Positions 44,635-52,603 of a DNA stretch of 64,000 bases are shown piece by piece. Numbering within the stretch: position 1 is the first letter of the stretch; every line of letters starts with the position of its first letter. The DNA lies in the NCBI RefSeq assembly GCF_006385595.1, contig NZ_CP041046.1, forward strand, positions 868,001 through 932,000, written 5' to 3'. The translations under genes were made by a program, and so were the position numbers. The DNA is from Luteibacter pinisoli (lineage in GTDB: Bacteria; Pseudomonadota; Gammaproteobacteria; Xanthomonadales; Rhodanobacteraceae). The notes under the pieces are model-generated. The model had not been told where the DNA came from, did no database searches, and worked only from the letters and a program-made list of their open reading frames with translations.

Positions 44635-45209
44635 CAGGTGCGAAACCCGCGGGCTTTCATTTCGCGTTCGGCCGCCCGGCCGATCAGCGACTTGATCAGG
44701 TGCATGTCGTTGCCCAGGTTGGTACGTTCCAGGATGGCCCGCAGGTTCGGGTGGTCGCGGGACAGAAGGGTCACCTCGCGACGGGCGACCTCCATGTAAC
44801 CATCGGCCTCATCGCCAAACTGGTCGATCATGGCCTGGTGCGTTTCCATCATCGACTGGCGCTGCGCTTCGGGCGTCATGGCCGGCTGCGACAGGGCCTT
44901 CTGAATACGGCCGCCGTAGAACTTGGCCAGAACGGGGTCCACGCCAGCGCTGATTGCAAAGGTCTCCGCTGCCTGCGCGGTGCGGTACGGATTCGCGTCG
45001 ATCGCCTCTGCTGGACCTGGTGCCTCCTGTGTCGAATTCTCGCCGGTGCTCGGCGTGTCGACGGGCTGCCGGCCATCGAAGGTCACGGATTCGGTGTAGG
45101 GAACGTGCTCGGTGCCGCTCTGCTGCGCGAGCTCCACTCCGAGGGCGTTTGCCGCGCCCGCGCTGAGCGTCACGGAGACGCCGACGGGCATGCCGGTGGA
45201 TTCGCTCAT
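44634..45209 (-). CDS. Possible scaffolding-like phage protein
   Basis: 191 residues, acidic, with a Pro/Glu/Thr-rich middle. The C-terminal half, with FGDEADGYMEVARREV and LERTNLGNDMHLIKSL, resembles the end of capsid-assembly scaffold proteins, where an LGN-x-x-LI pattern recurs. The likeness is by eye and weak. It overlaps its neighbours by four bases on each side. If true it would matter, because satellites remodel helper capsids with their own scaffolds. Confidence 0.4.
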   Translation of the reverse strand: MSESTGMPVGVSVTLSAGAANALGVELAQQSGTEHVPYTESVTFDGRQPVDTPSTGENSTQEAPGPAEAIDANPYRTAQAAETFAISAGVDPVLAKFYGGRIQKALSQPAMTPEAQRQSMMETHQAMIDQFGDEADGYMEVARREVTLLSRDHPNLRAILERTNLGNDMHLIKSLIGRAAEREMKARGFRT

Positions 45210-45844
45210 GCCGCGTCCTCCGTGGCGTGCGAGGCGCCGAACAGAGCCTCGTCGCGGGCCTGCATGATGCGGGCCGTAAATTCCGGGAAGCGGCCGGCGA
45301 ACGAAGAAAGTTGCAGGCCCCACGGATTGCTGCCGCCCGGGAGCCCATGCAGCTCATATTCGCTGAGGGTCAGCGTGTTGATGTAGCCGCCGTCGATGCC
45401 GAAGCCATCGGTCCGGTGGGTCGGCCAGCCGGGCGGTACGGCCTGAAACACCTTCGCCGTGGCTGCGCGGAGCTGAGCGTGCAACTCGCCGGCCTTCTTC
45501 AGTGCAGCGGCGTAGGCAGCCGCCACCGGTTCCCGGGCCTTCGACGCTTCAATGCACCCGGTCCACGCGACAGCGGCGGTGCTGGCCTCCAATTCTCGCC
45601 GCGCGGCTTCCTCGCGACGCGTGCTGGCGTTCAGCGCGGCACGCGCGCGTTCCACGTTCATCTGATGTCCGACCATGGCCGCGTGCGCCTTGTCGGCGGC
45701 CGGCTGCTTCGTGGTGTCGTCCACCGCCGCGAGGGCCGCCTCCTGATACGCCGTCACGAGGCCGGACTCCTCCGACTCCAGCTGGGCGAGCTTGGCGCGC
45801 AGGGCATCGGGGGTGCTTTTTTCGCCGAAAATCGATTGCAGCAT
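45206..45844 (-). CDS. Coiled-coil phage-type protein
   Basis: 212 residues from ATG 45844, which has AGGA 9 nt upstream; ATG 45850 is also possible. Residues about 10-125 form an Ala/Glu/Arg-rich coiled coil (ALRAKLAQLESEE ... STRREEAARREL). The last 90 residues are compact with GGYINTLTLSEYELHG. No family recognised. First gene of the coupled run leading to the tail spike; 174 bp separate it from the terminase stop. Confidence 0.6.
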   Translation of the reverse strand: MLQSIFGEKSTPDALRAKLAQLESEESGLVTAYQEAALAAVDDTTKQPAADKAHAAMVGHQMNVERARAALNASTRREEAARRELEASTAAVAWTGCIEASKAREPVAAAYAAALKKAGELHAQLRAATAKVFQAVPPGWPTHRTDGFGIDGGYINTLTLSEYELHGLPGGSNPWGLQLSSFAGRFPEFTARIMQARDEALFGASHATEDAA

Positions 45845-45891
45845 GGTCATGGGTCCTGTGAGAGGGGTGGCGCCTTTGGAAAATGGCTATA

Positions 45892-45903
45892 GAAAAATTT
45901 TTC
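45892..45903. promoter_or_regulatory. Perfect AT palindrome beside terS
   Basis: GAAAAATTTTTC, a perfect 12-bp palindrome with A/T core in otherwise very GC-rich DNA, in the 174-bp gap (45845-46018) downstream of terS and just before the next gene. The rest of the gap holds a C-rich tract and no gene. Promoter, regulator site or packaging signal are all possible; none is shown. Confidence 0.35.
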
Positions 45904-46018
45904 AGATTCGGTCTCTAGCTGCCCCTGGGTGGAACTCGCGCGGGCTGCGGCTGCCCCCACCCCCACGCCGGCACCCCCACCCTCCTGAAAAGGGGACCCA
46001 TGACCTGGCCAAGTCGGG

Positions 46019-46567
46019 TCAGTCATACATGCCGGCCTCGAAAAAGCTGCCGCCGTCGTCGCCGCGCGGACGGACCGTTGATTTCAAATCAATGGGTCCG
46101 TTGAGCTGCGGCGCATGTGCGCCAACAGATTCGGCATCGATCACGACGGGTAGGTCGCGCATGGGTCGCTGAAGGGCACGACTGCGTGCGTCGTCCAGGG
46201 CGGAACCGATGTCGATGTGGCTGGTGACGTTCACGTCCAGCTTGTCGCGCAGGAGGCCAAAGGCGCGCATCTTCAATTCGAGGAATTTGGCCACAGCGCC
46301 GAACTGCTTTGCGCCTTCGGCTGCGACGATTTTCCCGTCGATCTCCGCAACGGCCTTGTGCGCGTTGTAGTCCGCTTTCTGGCTCAGCGCCGCGGCGATG
46401 CGTGCCAGTTCCGCGCAAACCGCCTGGTTGTCGTGTGTGAGCTGGTAGGCAGCATTCTTGGCCGACTTCGCCGGGTACCCCGCAGCGATGGCCGCGTCTA
46501 CACCAGTCTTGCCGGCGACGAGAGCAGCTACGAACTTCTGCTGTTTGGGGGTCAGGGCCTTCGGCAT
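46019..46567 (-). CDS. terS: Phage terminase small subunit
   Basis: 182 residues from ATG 46567. The N-terminal helix-turn-helix region LTPKQQKFVAALVAGKTGVD followed by AIAAGYPAKSAKNAAYQL is the classic terminase small-subunit (Terminase_2) signature; an oligomerisation helix region follows and the C-terminus is acidic. TerS chooses the DNA to be packaged and recruits the large subunit, which this element lacks. It has its own upstream region with 10-bp phased repeats. Confidence 0.88.
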   Translation of the reverse strand: MPKALTPKQQKFVAALVAGKTGVDAAIAAGYPAKSAKNAAYQLTHDNQAVCAELARIAAALSQKADYNAHKAVAEIDGKIVAAEGAKQFGAVAKFLELKMRAFGLLRDKLDVNVTSHIDIGSALDDARSRALQRPMRDLPVVIDAESVGAHAPQLNGPIDLKSTVRPRGDDGGSFFEAGMYD

Positions 46568-46570
46568 GTA

Positions 46571-46610
46571 ACGAAATGTCGCCTTATGTTGCCTTATGCA
46601 ACGTAATGTC
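46571..46610. promoter_or_regulatory. 10-bp phased repeats upstream of terS
   Basis: Four 10-bp units stand side by side directly before the terS start: two GCCTTATG units (46581 and 46591) flanked by ACGAAATGTC (46571) and ACGTAATGTC (46601). Helical phasing suggests cooperative protein binding on one DNA face. A related tandem is found before the integrase (52321-52340). Confidence 0.5.
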
Positions 46611-46741
46611 ACGGTGGGTAGAAGTCGGTAACCATCTATATGATAAGGGAAAAACGAGAATCGTCCACTCGAAGGACCTACCGCATATATGGCGGTTGGG
46701 CGGAGCCTCACGAGCCGCGTGTTCTACGTCGGCCGGGTATG

Positions 46742-46776
46742 AAAAAACCCCTCGCGCGCACGCGCACGCGAGGGGT
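46742..46776 (-). terminator. Rho-independent terminator after the excisionase-like gene
   Basis: Arms CCCCTCGCG (46748-46756) and CGCGAGGGG (46767-46775) form a 9-bp stem. On the minus strand it is followed by six T residues (A run 46742-46747). It ends the two-gene regulator operon, so terS needs its own promoter in 46568-46741. Confidence 0.88.
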
Positions 46777-46804
46777 CGGTAGTTAGCTGGCTGAGGTGGG
46801 CGGA

Positions 46805-47002
46805 TCAGGGTGGTGCGGCTTGCGTCCCGATGGCGTTGCGGGCGGCGAATTCCTCCAACGCCTCGGACGAGTACAGGACGCGCGACCCGAACTTGACGAA
46901 GGCCGGTCCCTGACGGAGGTTCCTCCAGTTCTCCAAGGTGCGCGGTGAAACCTTCCACATCGCGGCCACCTCCTTGGTCGTGTAGAAGATCGCCTGGCTC
47001 AT
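46805..47002 (-). CDS. Excisionase/MerR-like helix-turn-helix protein
   Basis: 65 residues from ATG 47002 (MSQAIFYTTKEVAAMWKVS). The pattern TTKEVAAMWKVSPRTLENWR then GPAFVKFGSRVLYSSEALEEF is the HTH_17 family, used by excisionases and small prophage regulators. It could direct excision with the integrase or control terS. ATGA overlap with the upstream gene; terminator downstream. Confidence 0.82.
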   Translation of the reverse strand: MSQAIFYTTKEVAAMWKVSPRTLENWRNLRQGPAFVKFGSRVLYSSEALEEFAARNAIGTQAAPP

Positions 47003-47238
47003 GCGGTCACCGGTGCGGGCGCCTGAAGGAACGCGAACGAAACATCCCCGGCCATAGGTGAGCACGAGAACGGTTCGAGCACCTGATCCAACAGACGCTG
47101 CAGGTCGTCAACATCGACGATCGCTTGTTCGCGCATCGTGGCCAGGGCCATGGTGGAAGCGCGTTCAAAGTCGCCGTTGTGCGTGAAGTTCCATTCGGCG
47201 ACGAGAGTGGTGGTGAGTTGCACGCTTAGTTTCGGCAC
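46999..47238 (-). CDS. Small element protein of unknown function
   Basis: 79 residues (MPKLSVQLTTTLVAEWNF at the start), acidic, no transmembrane segment. Coupled by ATGA to the excisionase-like gene and reading away from the origin-like gap. It may be a small regulator. No recognised family. Confidence 0.5.
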   Translation of the reverse strand: MPKLSVQLTTTLVAEWNFTHNGDFERASTMALATMREQAIVDVDDLQRLLDQVLEPFSCSPMAGDVSFAFLQAPAPVTA

Positions 47239-47928
47239 GGCGGTATCCCCGAGTACGCAGTGTGGTCTGCGAGTAGAAAACTACTGATGAGGTCGCGATG
47301 ACTACAAGCCCGAAAAACGTCACCATTTTCACGTCGCCATCGAGGCGCACGATGAGTTTTCCTCACCGTTCGGTCTGGGGTGGCCTGGACCACAAACGAC
47401 GACCCTAGACCGTTGAAAGCTCTGGCCGCCAGGTGATGGTCTAGGTGGTCTAGGTGGTCTAATTACTTCTTGAGTTAGTAATAGGATTCGGCATTGCACT
47501 GCGGCTCGCTAAATCGCGTGGCCTTTTCTTCGCATGCGCATCGCCGTCCGCCCCTGAATTCGCCGCAAAACACGGACCACCTAGACCACCCAGCCCACCG
47601 TTGCGCCCCATAGCCTGGCGGTCGCCGGGCGCTTAGCCCGCTTCTGGGACCACCTAGACCCGTTTCAGATTCGAAGGTGCTTTGAAAGGCAACGCGCTTT
47701 TGACGAAATGTGAGGTCGCCCTTATCCTATGCACGTCGCTGCTTCCCCAAACGGTTTAGCGTGGCGCGCGATTGAAGGTCCCCGGTGCGAGCCTAAAACG
47801 TTAGGGCTGTAGCGACACCGCCGGCTAAGACCAAGCAACTCGCCGCCTCGATCTATCAGCCATCCTGGCCGATACGTCGAGGCACATCTGCGCCTTCTGC
47901 GTGTCGGTCATCCATCAAGGTTCCCGAT
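47239..47928. other. Origin-like intergenic region with iterons
   Basis: 690 bp without a gene between divergent regulators. It holds tandem 9-bp units GGTCTAGGT (47439-47447, 47448-47456, partial 47457-47462), the reverse ACCTAGACC at 47579-47587 and 47652-47660, and degenerate copies near 47371 and 47404. An AT-rich segment (47459-47484) follows the tandem units. An imperfect dyad AGCCTAA/TTAGGGCT lies near 47790-47808. This matches the architecture of P4-type origins next to a primase-helicase gene. It must also hold the promoters of both operons. Confidence 0.55.
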
Positions 47929-48162
47929 ATGTCGACAGTGAAACCTTCCACTCCCGTCCACGATTACCCGGTCACACGCGAGGCATTGAAGCGCGACTGG
48001 AGCATCCCTTATTGCAACGCCCACCTTCTCCGGCTGGAACGCGAGGGGAAGTTCCCGCGGCGTATCTACCTTGGCGGGAGAACTGCCGCGTGGCTGACCA
48101 GCGAACTGGCCGCGTGGGTCGCGTCATTTGTTGCCGCGCGTGACGCGAAGGCGACGCGTTGA
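47929..48162 (+). CDS. AlpA-family regulator
   Basis: 77 residues. A helix-turn-helix fold with YPVTREALKRDWSIPYCNAH and FPRRIYLGGRTAAWLTSEL, the usual AlpA pattern of prophage/satellite regulators that control excision and late genes. First gene of the plus-strand replication operon; its TGA overlaps the next ATG (TGATG at 48160-48164). Confidence 0.8.
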   Translation: MSTVKPSTPVHDYPVTREALKRDWSIPYCNAHLLRLEREGKFPRRIYLGGRTAAWLTSELAAWVASFVAARDAKATR

Positions 48163-48722
48163 TGCGTGCCGGGTCGAGCTACCAACTCGGCGACGCATTG
48201 TCGCCACCGGACGCGGCCGCAACGCGCGATCTGGTCAACCAGGTGATCCGCGGTCGTCTGCGCAACGGACTCGAGCATGGCCAGGTCGTGACCTTGCGGT
48301 CGCGCCATGACTTGGGCGAAGCAGCCGATGCGCCGGGCCACTCTCCCGGCCACCGTCACTTCGAAGTCGCGCTGCGCGTGTCTCACCCCGAGCCCATGGT
48401 CGCCTCTGTGATCCTCGGTGCCTATGAACCCGGGTCGGACTATGTCCGCGTGCCTGTTGGACAGCTGTTGGGCGCAGTGAGCGCGCTGGAAACGAACCTT
48501 GGCGTCATCGCTGACATAGCGAAGAGTATTTGCGCCGACGCGTCGCACGCGGAACGGCGCGAGTACCGGCGTTCGTTACGCGAAATCGAGCGCACGGAGA
48601 ATGCACGCGCCGATGCCCTCCGCGCCCTGGCCGCGGATCCGCTCACGTGGCCCGAAATCTCCCCTCAGGCTTTCATCTACGGCCGCGTGCTTTCCGCGCA
48701 GCGTGAAAAGGAGGGCGCATGA
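48162..48722 (+). CDS. Hypothetical protein of the replication operon
   Basis: 186 residues. An N-terminal globular part with HFEVALRVSHPEP and VASVILGAYEPG precedes a helical, charged C-terminus (HAERREYRRSLREIERTENARA). No motif recognised. Sandwiched with overlaps between the AlpA-like gene and the primase, so it probably helps replication or its control. Confidence 0.6.
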   Translation: MRAGSSYQLGDALSPPDAAATRDLVNQVIRGRLRNGLEHGQVVTLRSRHDLGEAADAPGHSPGHRHFEVALRVSHPEPMVASVILGAYEPGSDYVRVPVGQLLGAVSALETNLGVIADIAKSICADASHAERREYRRSLREIERTENARADALRALAADPLTWPEISPQAFIYGRVLSAQREKEGA

Positions 48723-50875
48723 CGGACGTTTCCGAAGCCCTGTCGCTCGCACGCCAAGGGTTTCACCTCTTTCCGATCCGCCCGCTGACCAAGCTGCCGG
48801 CGATCGAGGCATTCCCGACCCGCGCCACGCGCGATCCCGAGCGCATCCAGCGTTGGGCCGATCGTTTCCCTGGGTGCAACTGGGGTATCAGCACATCAGC
48901 GTACGGTGACAGCGACGCGTTGGTGGTGGTGGATGTCGACGGCGCCGGCCATGGAAAGAACGGTCCGGGCGAGCTCGTGCGCCTCGAAATGGACGGCAAG
49001 GATTTTCCCCTGACGTGCGAGCACGTCACCCCATCCGGCGGACGCCACATCATCTACCGTGTGCCCGCAGCGTTGCGCCAGGGCGTGGATGTTCTCGCCA
49101 AGGGCCTCGATATCCGGTCCAAGGGTGGTTACGTCGTCGCTCCAGGGAGCCGCGTCGAGGCGGGCGAGTACTTCACCGACCGCCCCAGCGCGCCCACAGC
49201 GGCGCCGCAGTGGCTGGTCGATGCCTGCGGCCCTGCCCGTACCCGCAGCGCCAACCGTGAGGCCCTGCCGGGGATCGATCCGGTGCGCGCCGAGCAGCGG
49301 GTCATTGAGTATCTGAAAACCGCAGAGCGCTCGGTCAAGGGCGCGGGCGGTGACCAATGCGCGTACCGGGTAGCTGCACGGTGCATGGCGCTCGGCGCCA
49401 CGCAGGCGCAAACCCTGGACCTCATGTTGTCCGAGCATTGGGACGAGGGATGTGGGTGGAGTCCCGACCGCTTGGCAGAAAAGGTGCGCCACGCCACAAA
49501 GTACATGCAGGACGCTCCTGGCGCCGAGGCCCCTGAAGCTCAGTTCGATCCGATCGACGAGGCCGACACGCCTGTCGCTGGCGCCAAGGGTCATCCGTTC
49601 GACGAGCTCAACAAGCAGTTCGCCGTTGTGCTCAACGATGGCGACGCACTCGTCTACCGCCAGCAGGACCTGCCCGGCGGGCAAGTGAAGTACACCCCGA
49701 TGAGGAAGGGTGCATTCGAGCTTGTGCTCAAGGATCGCAGGCTACAGTTCGATGGAGCGTCCAAGCCGTTGGCAGAGGCGTGGCTGGGATCGCCGAGCCG
49801 GCGGTTCTACCGGAACGGCGTTGACTTCGCCCCCGAGCAGCGCGTGAGTGAGGGCGTCCTCAACCTGTGGGGTGGCTTTGCCGTCAGGCCAACACCTGGC
49901 GACTGGTCTATCTTCCGCGAACTCGTGCGCGATGTCGTGTGCGGCGGCGACGCTGTGGCTGACGCATACGTGATGGGGTGGCTTGCCCACATGGTGCAGC
50001 AGCCCTATGAGCCGGCGGGCGTAGCGCTCGTGCTGCGGGGTGGGCAGGGCACCGGCAAGAGCACCTTCGGCGAGACGATCGGTTCCATCTTCGGCGAGCA
50101 CTTCGTGCATATCTACAGCCGCCAGCAGTTGACCGGCAATTTCAACAAGCACCTTGCCTGCAAGGTGATGGTCCTGGCGGACGAGGCGTTCTTCGCTGGA
50201 AACCGCCAGGATGCGCCTGTTCTCAAGGCGCTCCTCACCCAGGGGACCATGCTGATGGAGGCGAAGGGTGTGGACGTGGTGAAGGTCCGCAACTGCGCGC
50301 ACGTGGTCATGGCAAGCAACGACGAATGGGTGGTGCCGGCGTCCGAAGACCAGCGCCGGTTCTGCGTGCTCGATGTCTCAGACTGCCGCCGCAATGACCG
50401 GACCTTCTTCGCCAGGCTGCGCGCACAGATGGCGGCCGGCGGCTTGGCCGGCATGCTTCACGACTTGCTCGCGTATGACCTTGCCGGGTTCAACATCGGG
50501 CAGTTCCCGGAAACGGCAGCGGGTCTCGACCAGAAGCTCGCGAGCCTGGAAGGCCCGTTACGCTGGCTGCATGGCGCGCTATCGAACGGCTGGGTCGCCG
50601 GCACGGAGTGGGCGGATGGCCCGGTGCAACTCGCCAAGGAAACGGCGTACAACGACTACACTTTGCAGTCGCGGGTCGATCGCGAATATCGACCCGTCCA
50701 CAATGCGCTGTTCTGGAAAAAGCTGCGGGAGATTTTCGGTGCGGCATTGGGGACAGCGAAGCTGCGAGTCGGCGGGGAACGCCAATATGCGACGGTGCTG
50801 CCGCCTCTGGAGGACGCGCGGAAGATGTTTGAGCGGTTCCTCGGCGGGGTGCCCATCACCTGGGACGCCGGGTGA
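48719..50875 (+). CDS. Bifunctional primase-polymerase / SF3-like helicase replication protein
   Basis: 718 residues. The N-terminal Prim-Pol domain (about 1-190) shows ARQGFHLFPIRPLTKLPAI, the metal-binding VVVDVDG (near 72-78), and PSGGRHIIYRV (near 102). The C-terminal part is a D5/DUF5906-type AAA+ helicase with Walker A LRGGQGTGKST (near 437-447), Walker B MVLADEAFF (near 482) and a sensor MASNDEWVVP (near 531). It would unwind and prime at an origin, as does the P4 alpha protein. ATGA overlap with the previous gene; 1 bp before the convergent integrase stop. Confidence 0.88.
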   Translation: MTDVSEALSLARQGFHLFPIRPLTKLPAIEAFPTRATRDPERIQRWADRFPGCNWGISTSAYGDSDALVVVDVDGAGHGKNGPGELVRLEMDGKDFPLTCEHVTPSGGRHIIYRVPAALRQGVDVLAKGLDIRSKGGYVVAPGSRVEAGEYFTDRPSAPTAAPQWLVDACGPARTRSANREALPGIDPVRAEQRVIEYLKTAERSVKGAGGDQCAYRVAARCMALGATQAQTLDLMLSEHWDEGCGWSPDRLAEKVRHATKYMQDAPGAEAPEAQFDPIDEADTPVAGAKGHPFDELNKQFAVVLNDGDALVYRQQDLPGGQVKYTPMRKGAFELVLKDRRLQFDGASKPLAEAWLGSPSRRFYRNGVDFAPEQRVSEGVLNLWGGFAVRPTPGDWSIFRELVRDVVCGGDAVADAYVMGWLAHMVQQPYEPAGVALVLRGGQGTGKSTFGETIGSIFGEHFVHIYSRQQLTGNFNKHLACKVMVLADEAFFAGNRQDAPVLKALLTQGTMLMEAKGVDVVKVRNCAHVVMASNDEWVVPASEDQRRFCVLDVSDCRRNDRTFFARLRAQMAAGGLAGMLHDLLAYDLAGFNIGQFPETAAGLDQKLASLEGPLRWLHGALSNGWVAGTEWADGPVQLAKETAYNDYTLQSRVDREYRPVHNALFWKKLREIFGAALGTAKLRVGGERQYATVLPPLEDARKMFERFLGGVPITWDAG

Positions 50876-50876
50876 T

Positions 50877-52283
50877 CTAGGTTTTCAGGATTCTCCCCAG
50901 CGCCGTCTCAAACTTCTGTAGGGCCTGGCGCTTCTCCGGCAGGTACAGCTCGGGATTGTTCCGGTAGTGGACATTCGTGATGCCGGAGACGCCATGGCTC
51001 TGTAGTCGGTCCGCCAGATCGTCGGGGATACCGGCCACCTTCATCAACTGAGTGCAGGTGCGCCGGAGGTCCCGGGGCGTGAACGGGGCCACGCGCTTGC
51101 CGTCGACGACGGCGAAGTCGGATTCCAGCCAGTAACGCACCGCGCCTGCGGGCGACGCGATGTCCACGTGCGACCGGCCGTTGGTCGCCCACGGGAATCG
51201 GAACGAGCCAGTGATCTTCTCGATCTTCGCCAGGATTGCCGCCATGCGCTTGGACATCGGGACCATGTGCGGACGAGGGGCGCCGCCGCGGCCCTTCCGA
51301 TCTGTGAGCGTGACCGTGCCAGCACCGCGGTCGTAGACCGTCCATGGCTCACGTGCCAGCTGATGCGTGCGCTGCCCCCCGCTGGCGATTGTGAATCGCA
51401 ACAGCTCGGCAAGGACCGGACCCACCTTAGGCGCCTTGTCGATCGTCAGGTAGAACTGTCGCAGCTCGGCGGCCGACAGCGCGCGCGTACCAGGCGTGCT
51501 GCGGGCTTCTCGGGGTACGGGATCCACCGGGTTGTGGACCAGACCGTAGACGGTCACCGCGCGACGGGCAACTGAATTCTCGGACGATAGCCCGTACGCG
51601 AACGCTGCGCGCAGGAAGGTGTGCACCTTGTCCGCGCTCCCCTGTGCTCCCGTTGCCGCGCGGCGGCCTGCGCTACCCCGGCCCTTCTTCGGCCGCGCAA
51701 CCCCGTGATGAAAGATCGGGCGTAGCAGGGCGACAATATGCGAAGGCTCCACGTCTCGCGCCGTCATGGCAAGGACGTCGCCGGCGTCACGCTCGAGCTG
51801 CGCTTGGATCCGCCGCCATTCCCCCACTTGCCGGACCGTGGCCGCAGCCCGGCGCTCCGTTCCCTCCTCGCGGTGCGCGATGTATTCCGTGAGCAGGTCG
51901 GCGAACGATCCACGTTGCGCGTGGACGGCCGCCTGTTGGCGACGACTCCTGCGCTCCTTCGAGGGCGAGCGGCCAGCATTGATGAGCGCCAGCACCCGCG
52001 TCGCCTCCTCGCGTGCCTGCTTCAGCGACAGGGCCTGTAGCCCCGTCGGGAACTGATCGACCGGCGGTGGGGTGTGATCCCCGGGGTCGCCGGTGTAGTG
52101 CCCCAGGCGGATCCGCTTCACGCCCTCGTCCGGGATGCGTTTGACCAGCACCCAGGTACGCGCGCCTCCGGGTGAAACCCGAAGCGCCAGCCCGCGCACC
52201 GCGCCATCTGGGTAATCGACCTGCTTGTCGGTCGGCTTGATAGCGTTGAGGTGTTTCTGTGTGAGAGCGGGATGGGCGGCCAC
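50877..52283 (-). CDS. int: Tyrosine-type site-specific integrase (P4-like)
   Basis: 468 residues. An N-terminal DUF4102-type arm-binding domain (LTQKHLNAIKP ... GLALRVSPGGART), a core-binding helical domain, and a catalytic domain with the first Arg in SGGQRTHQL (near 301), Lys in LTDRKGR, the PRDLRRTCTQLM motif (near 404), His in LQSHGVSG (near 430) and the nucleophile Tyr in NVHYR (near 441). It recombines attP with the tRNA-Thr site. It stands next to attR, as is typical for this class. Confidence 0.93.
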   Translation of the reverse strand: MAAHPALTQKHLNAIKPTDKQVDYPDGAVRGLALRVSPGGARTWVLVKRIPDEGVKRIRLGHYTGDPGDHTPPPVDQFPTGLQALSLKQAREEATRVLALINAGRSPSKERRSRRQQAAVHAQRGSFADLLTEYIAHREEGTERRAAATVRQVGEWRRIQAQLERDAGDVLAMTARDVEPSHIVALLRPIFHHGVARPKKGRGSAGRRAATGAQGSADKVHTFLRAAFAYGLSSENSVARRAVTVYGLVHNPVDPVPREARSTPGTRALSAAELRQFYLTIDKAPKVGPVLAELLRFTIASGGQRTHQLAREPWTVYDRGAGTVTLTDRKGRGGAPRPHMVPMSKRMAAILAKIEKITGSFRFPWATNGRSHVDIASPAGAVRYWLESDFAVVDGKRVAPFTPRDLRRTCTQLMKVAGIPDDLADRLQSHGVSGITNVHYRNNPELYLPEKRQALQKFETALGRILKT

Positions 52284-52340
52284 AGCAAGGCAACTCCAGG
52301 CAACAAAAGGTCGTGTCAGCCAATGTTACGCAATGTTATC
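52284..52340. promoter_or_regulatory. Integrase upstream region with tandem 10-bp repeat
   Basis: Two adjacent 10-bp units with CAATGTTA (52321-52328 and 52331-52338) and repeated AGGCAAC (about 52288 and 52299) lie between int and attR. These are candidate arm-type or excisionase sites. The units resemble those before terS. The stretch 52341-52430 shows nothing further. Confidence 0.45.
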
Positions 52341-52430
52341 TCGTGTAACTAGGGCATCGCCTAATCCGTTGGTGCAGCTAGCCTGAAGCCTGTTTTGTGT
52401 TGTGCAACGTTCCGATACTAAATGGCCACT

Positions 52431-52518
52431 CAACCGCCTTGTAAGCGGTAGGTCCCCAGTTCGAATCCGGGTGTCGGCACCAGCGAAACCAAAGGCCTGC
52501 AGTGATGCGGGCCTTTTT
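52431..52518 (+). repeat. attR: duplicated tRNA-Thr 3' part, right end of element
   Basis: Copy of 37629-37716 with one substitution at 52484. It contains the 3' part of a tRNA-Thr (from the anticodon stem to CCA) and a terminator copy, but no 5' half, so it is not a working tRNA. Directly to the right, chromosomal sequence continues into the aldehyde oxidase operon. Confidence 0.93.
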
Positions 52519-52603
52519 GTTTAACGCACGAAATGCATGCACCCGCTTTCCTATGATCCCCCGGCGCCTCCCATCGAGACCCGCCGGCATCGAGGAAAAC
52601 GCC

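Larger units (their letters stand above)
37629..52518. mobile_element. Integrated phage-satellite-like element in tRNA-Thr
   Basis: About 14.8 kb bounded by 88-bp direct repeats. Layout from left: two divergent accessory genes, a minus-strand virion-type operon (ejection-like protein, small protein, tail spike, small virion protein, scaffold-like protein, coiled-coil protein, small terminase), two minus-strand regulators, an iteron-bearing gap, a plus-strand AlpA-primase operon, and the minus-strand integrase. The gene set resembles P4/PICI satellites (own replication, TerS, AlpA, integrase) but adds adsorption and injection proteins. No large terminase, portal, major capsid, tail tube or lysis gene is visible. 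All frames are intact and tightly coupled, which argues against advanced decay. Confidence 0.85.

Noticed and set aside
47439..47660. CRISPR array
   Set aside because: The repeats are 9 bp, partly inverted and unevenly spaced; there are no spacers or cas genes, so iterons fit better.
47901..48143. 80-codon frame overlapping the AlpA-like gene
   Set aside because: It is an alternative frame of the clear AlpA-like coding sequence and lacks a recognisable fold.
52431..52482. Second tRNA-Thr gene
   Set aside because: Only the part from the anticodon stem to CCA is present; acceptor 5' arm and D arm are missing, so it is an attachment-site remnant.
37629..52518. Complete prophage
   Set aside because: No large terminase, portal, capsid, tail tube or lysis genes could be found on either strand within the att repeats.
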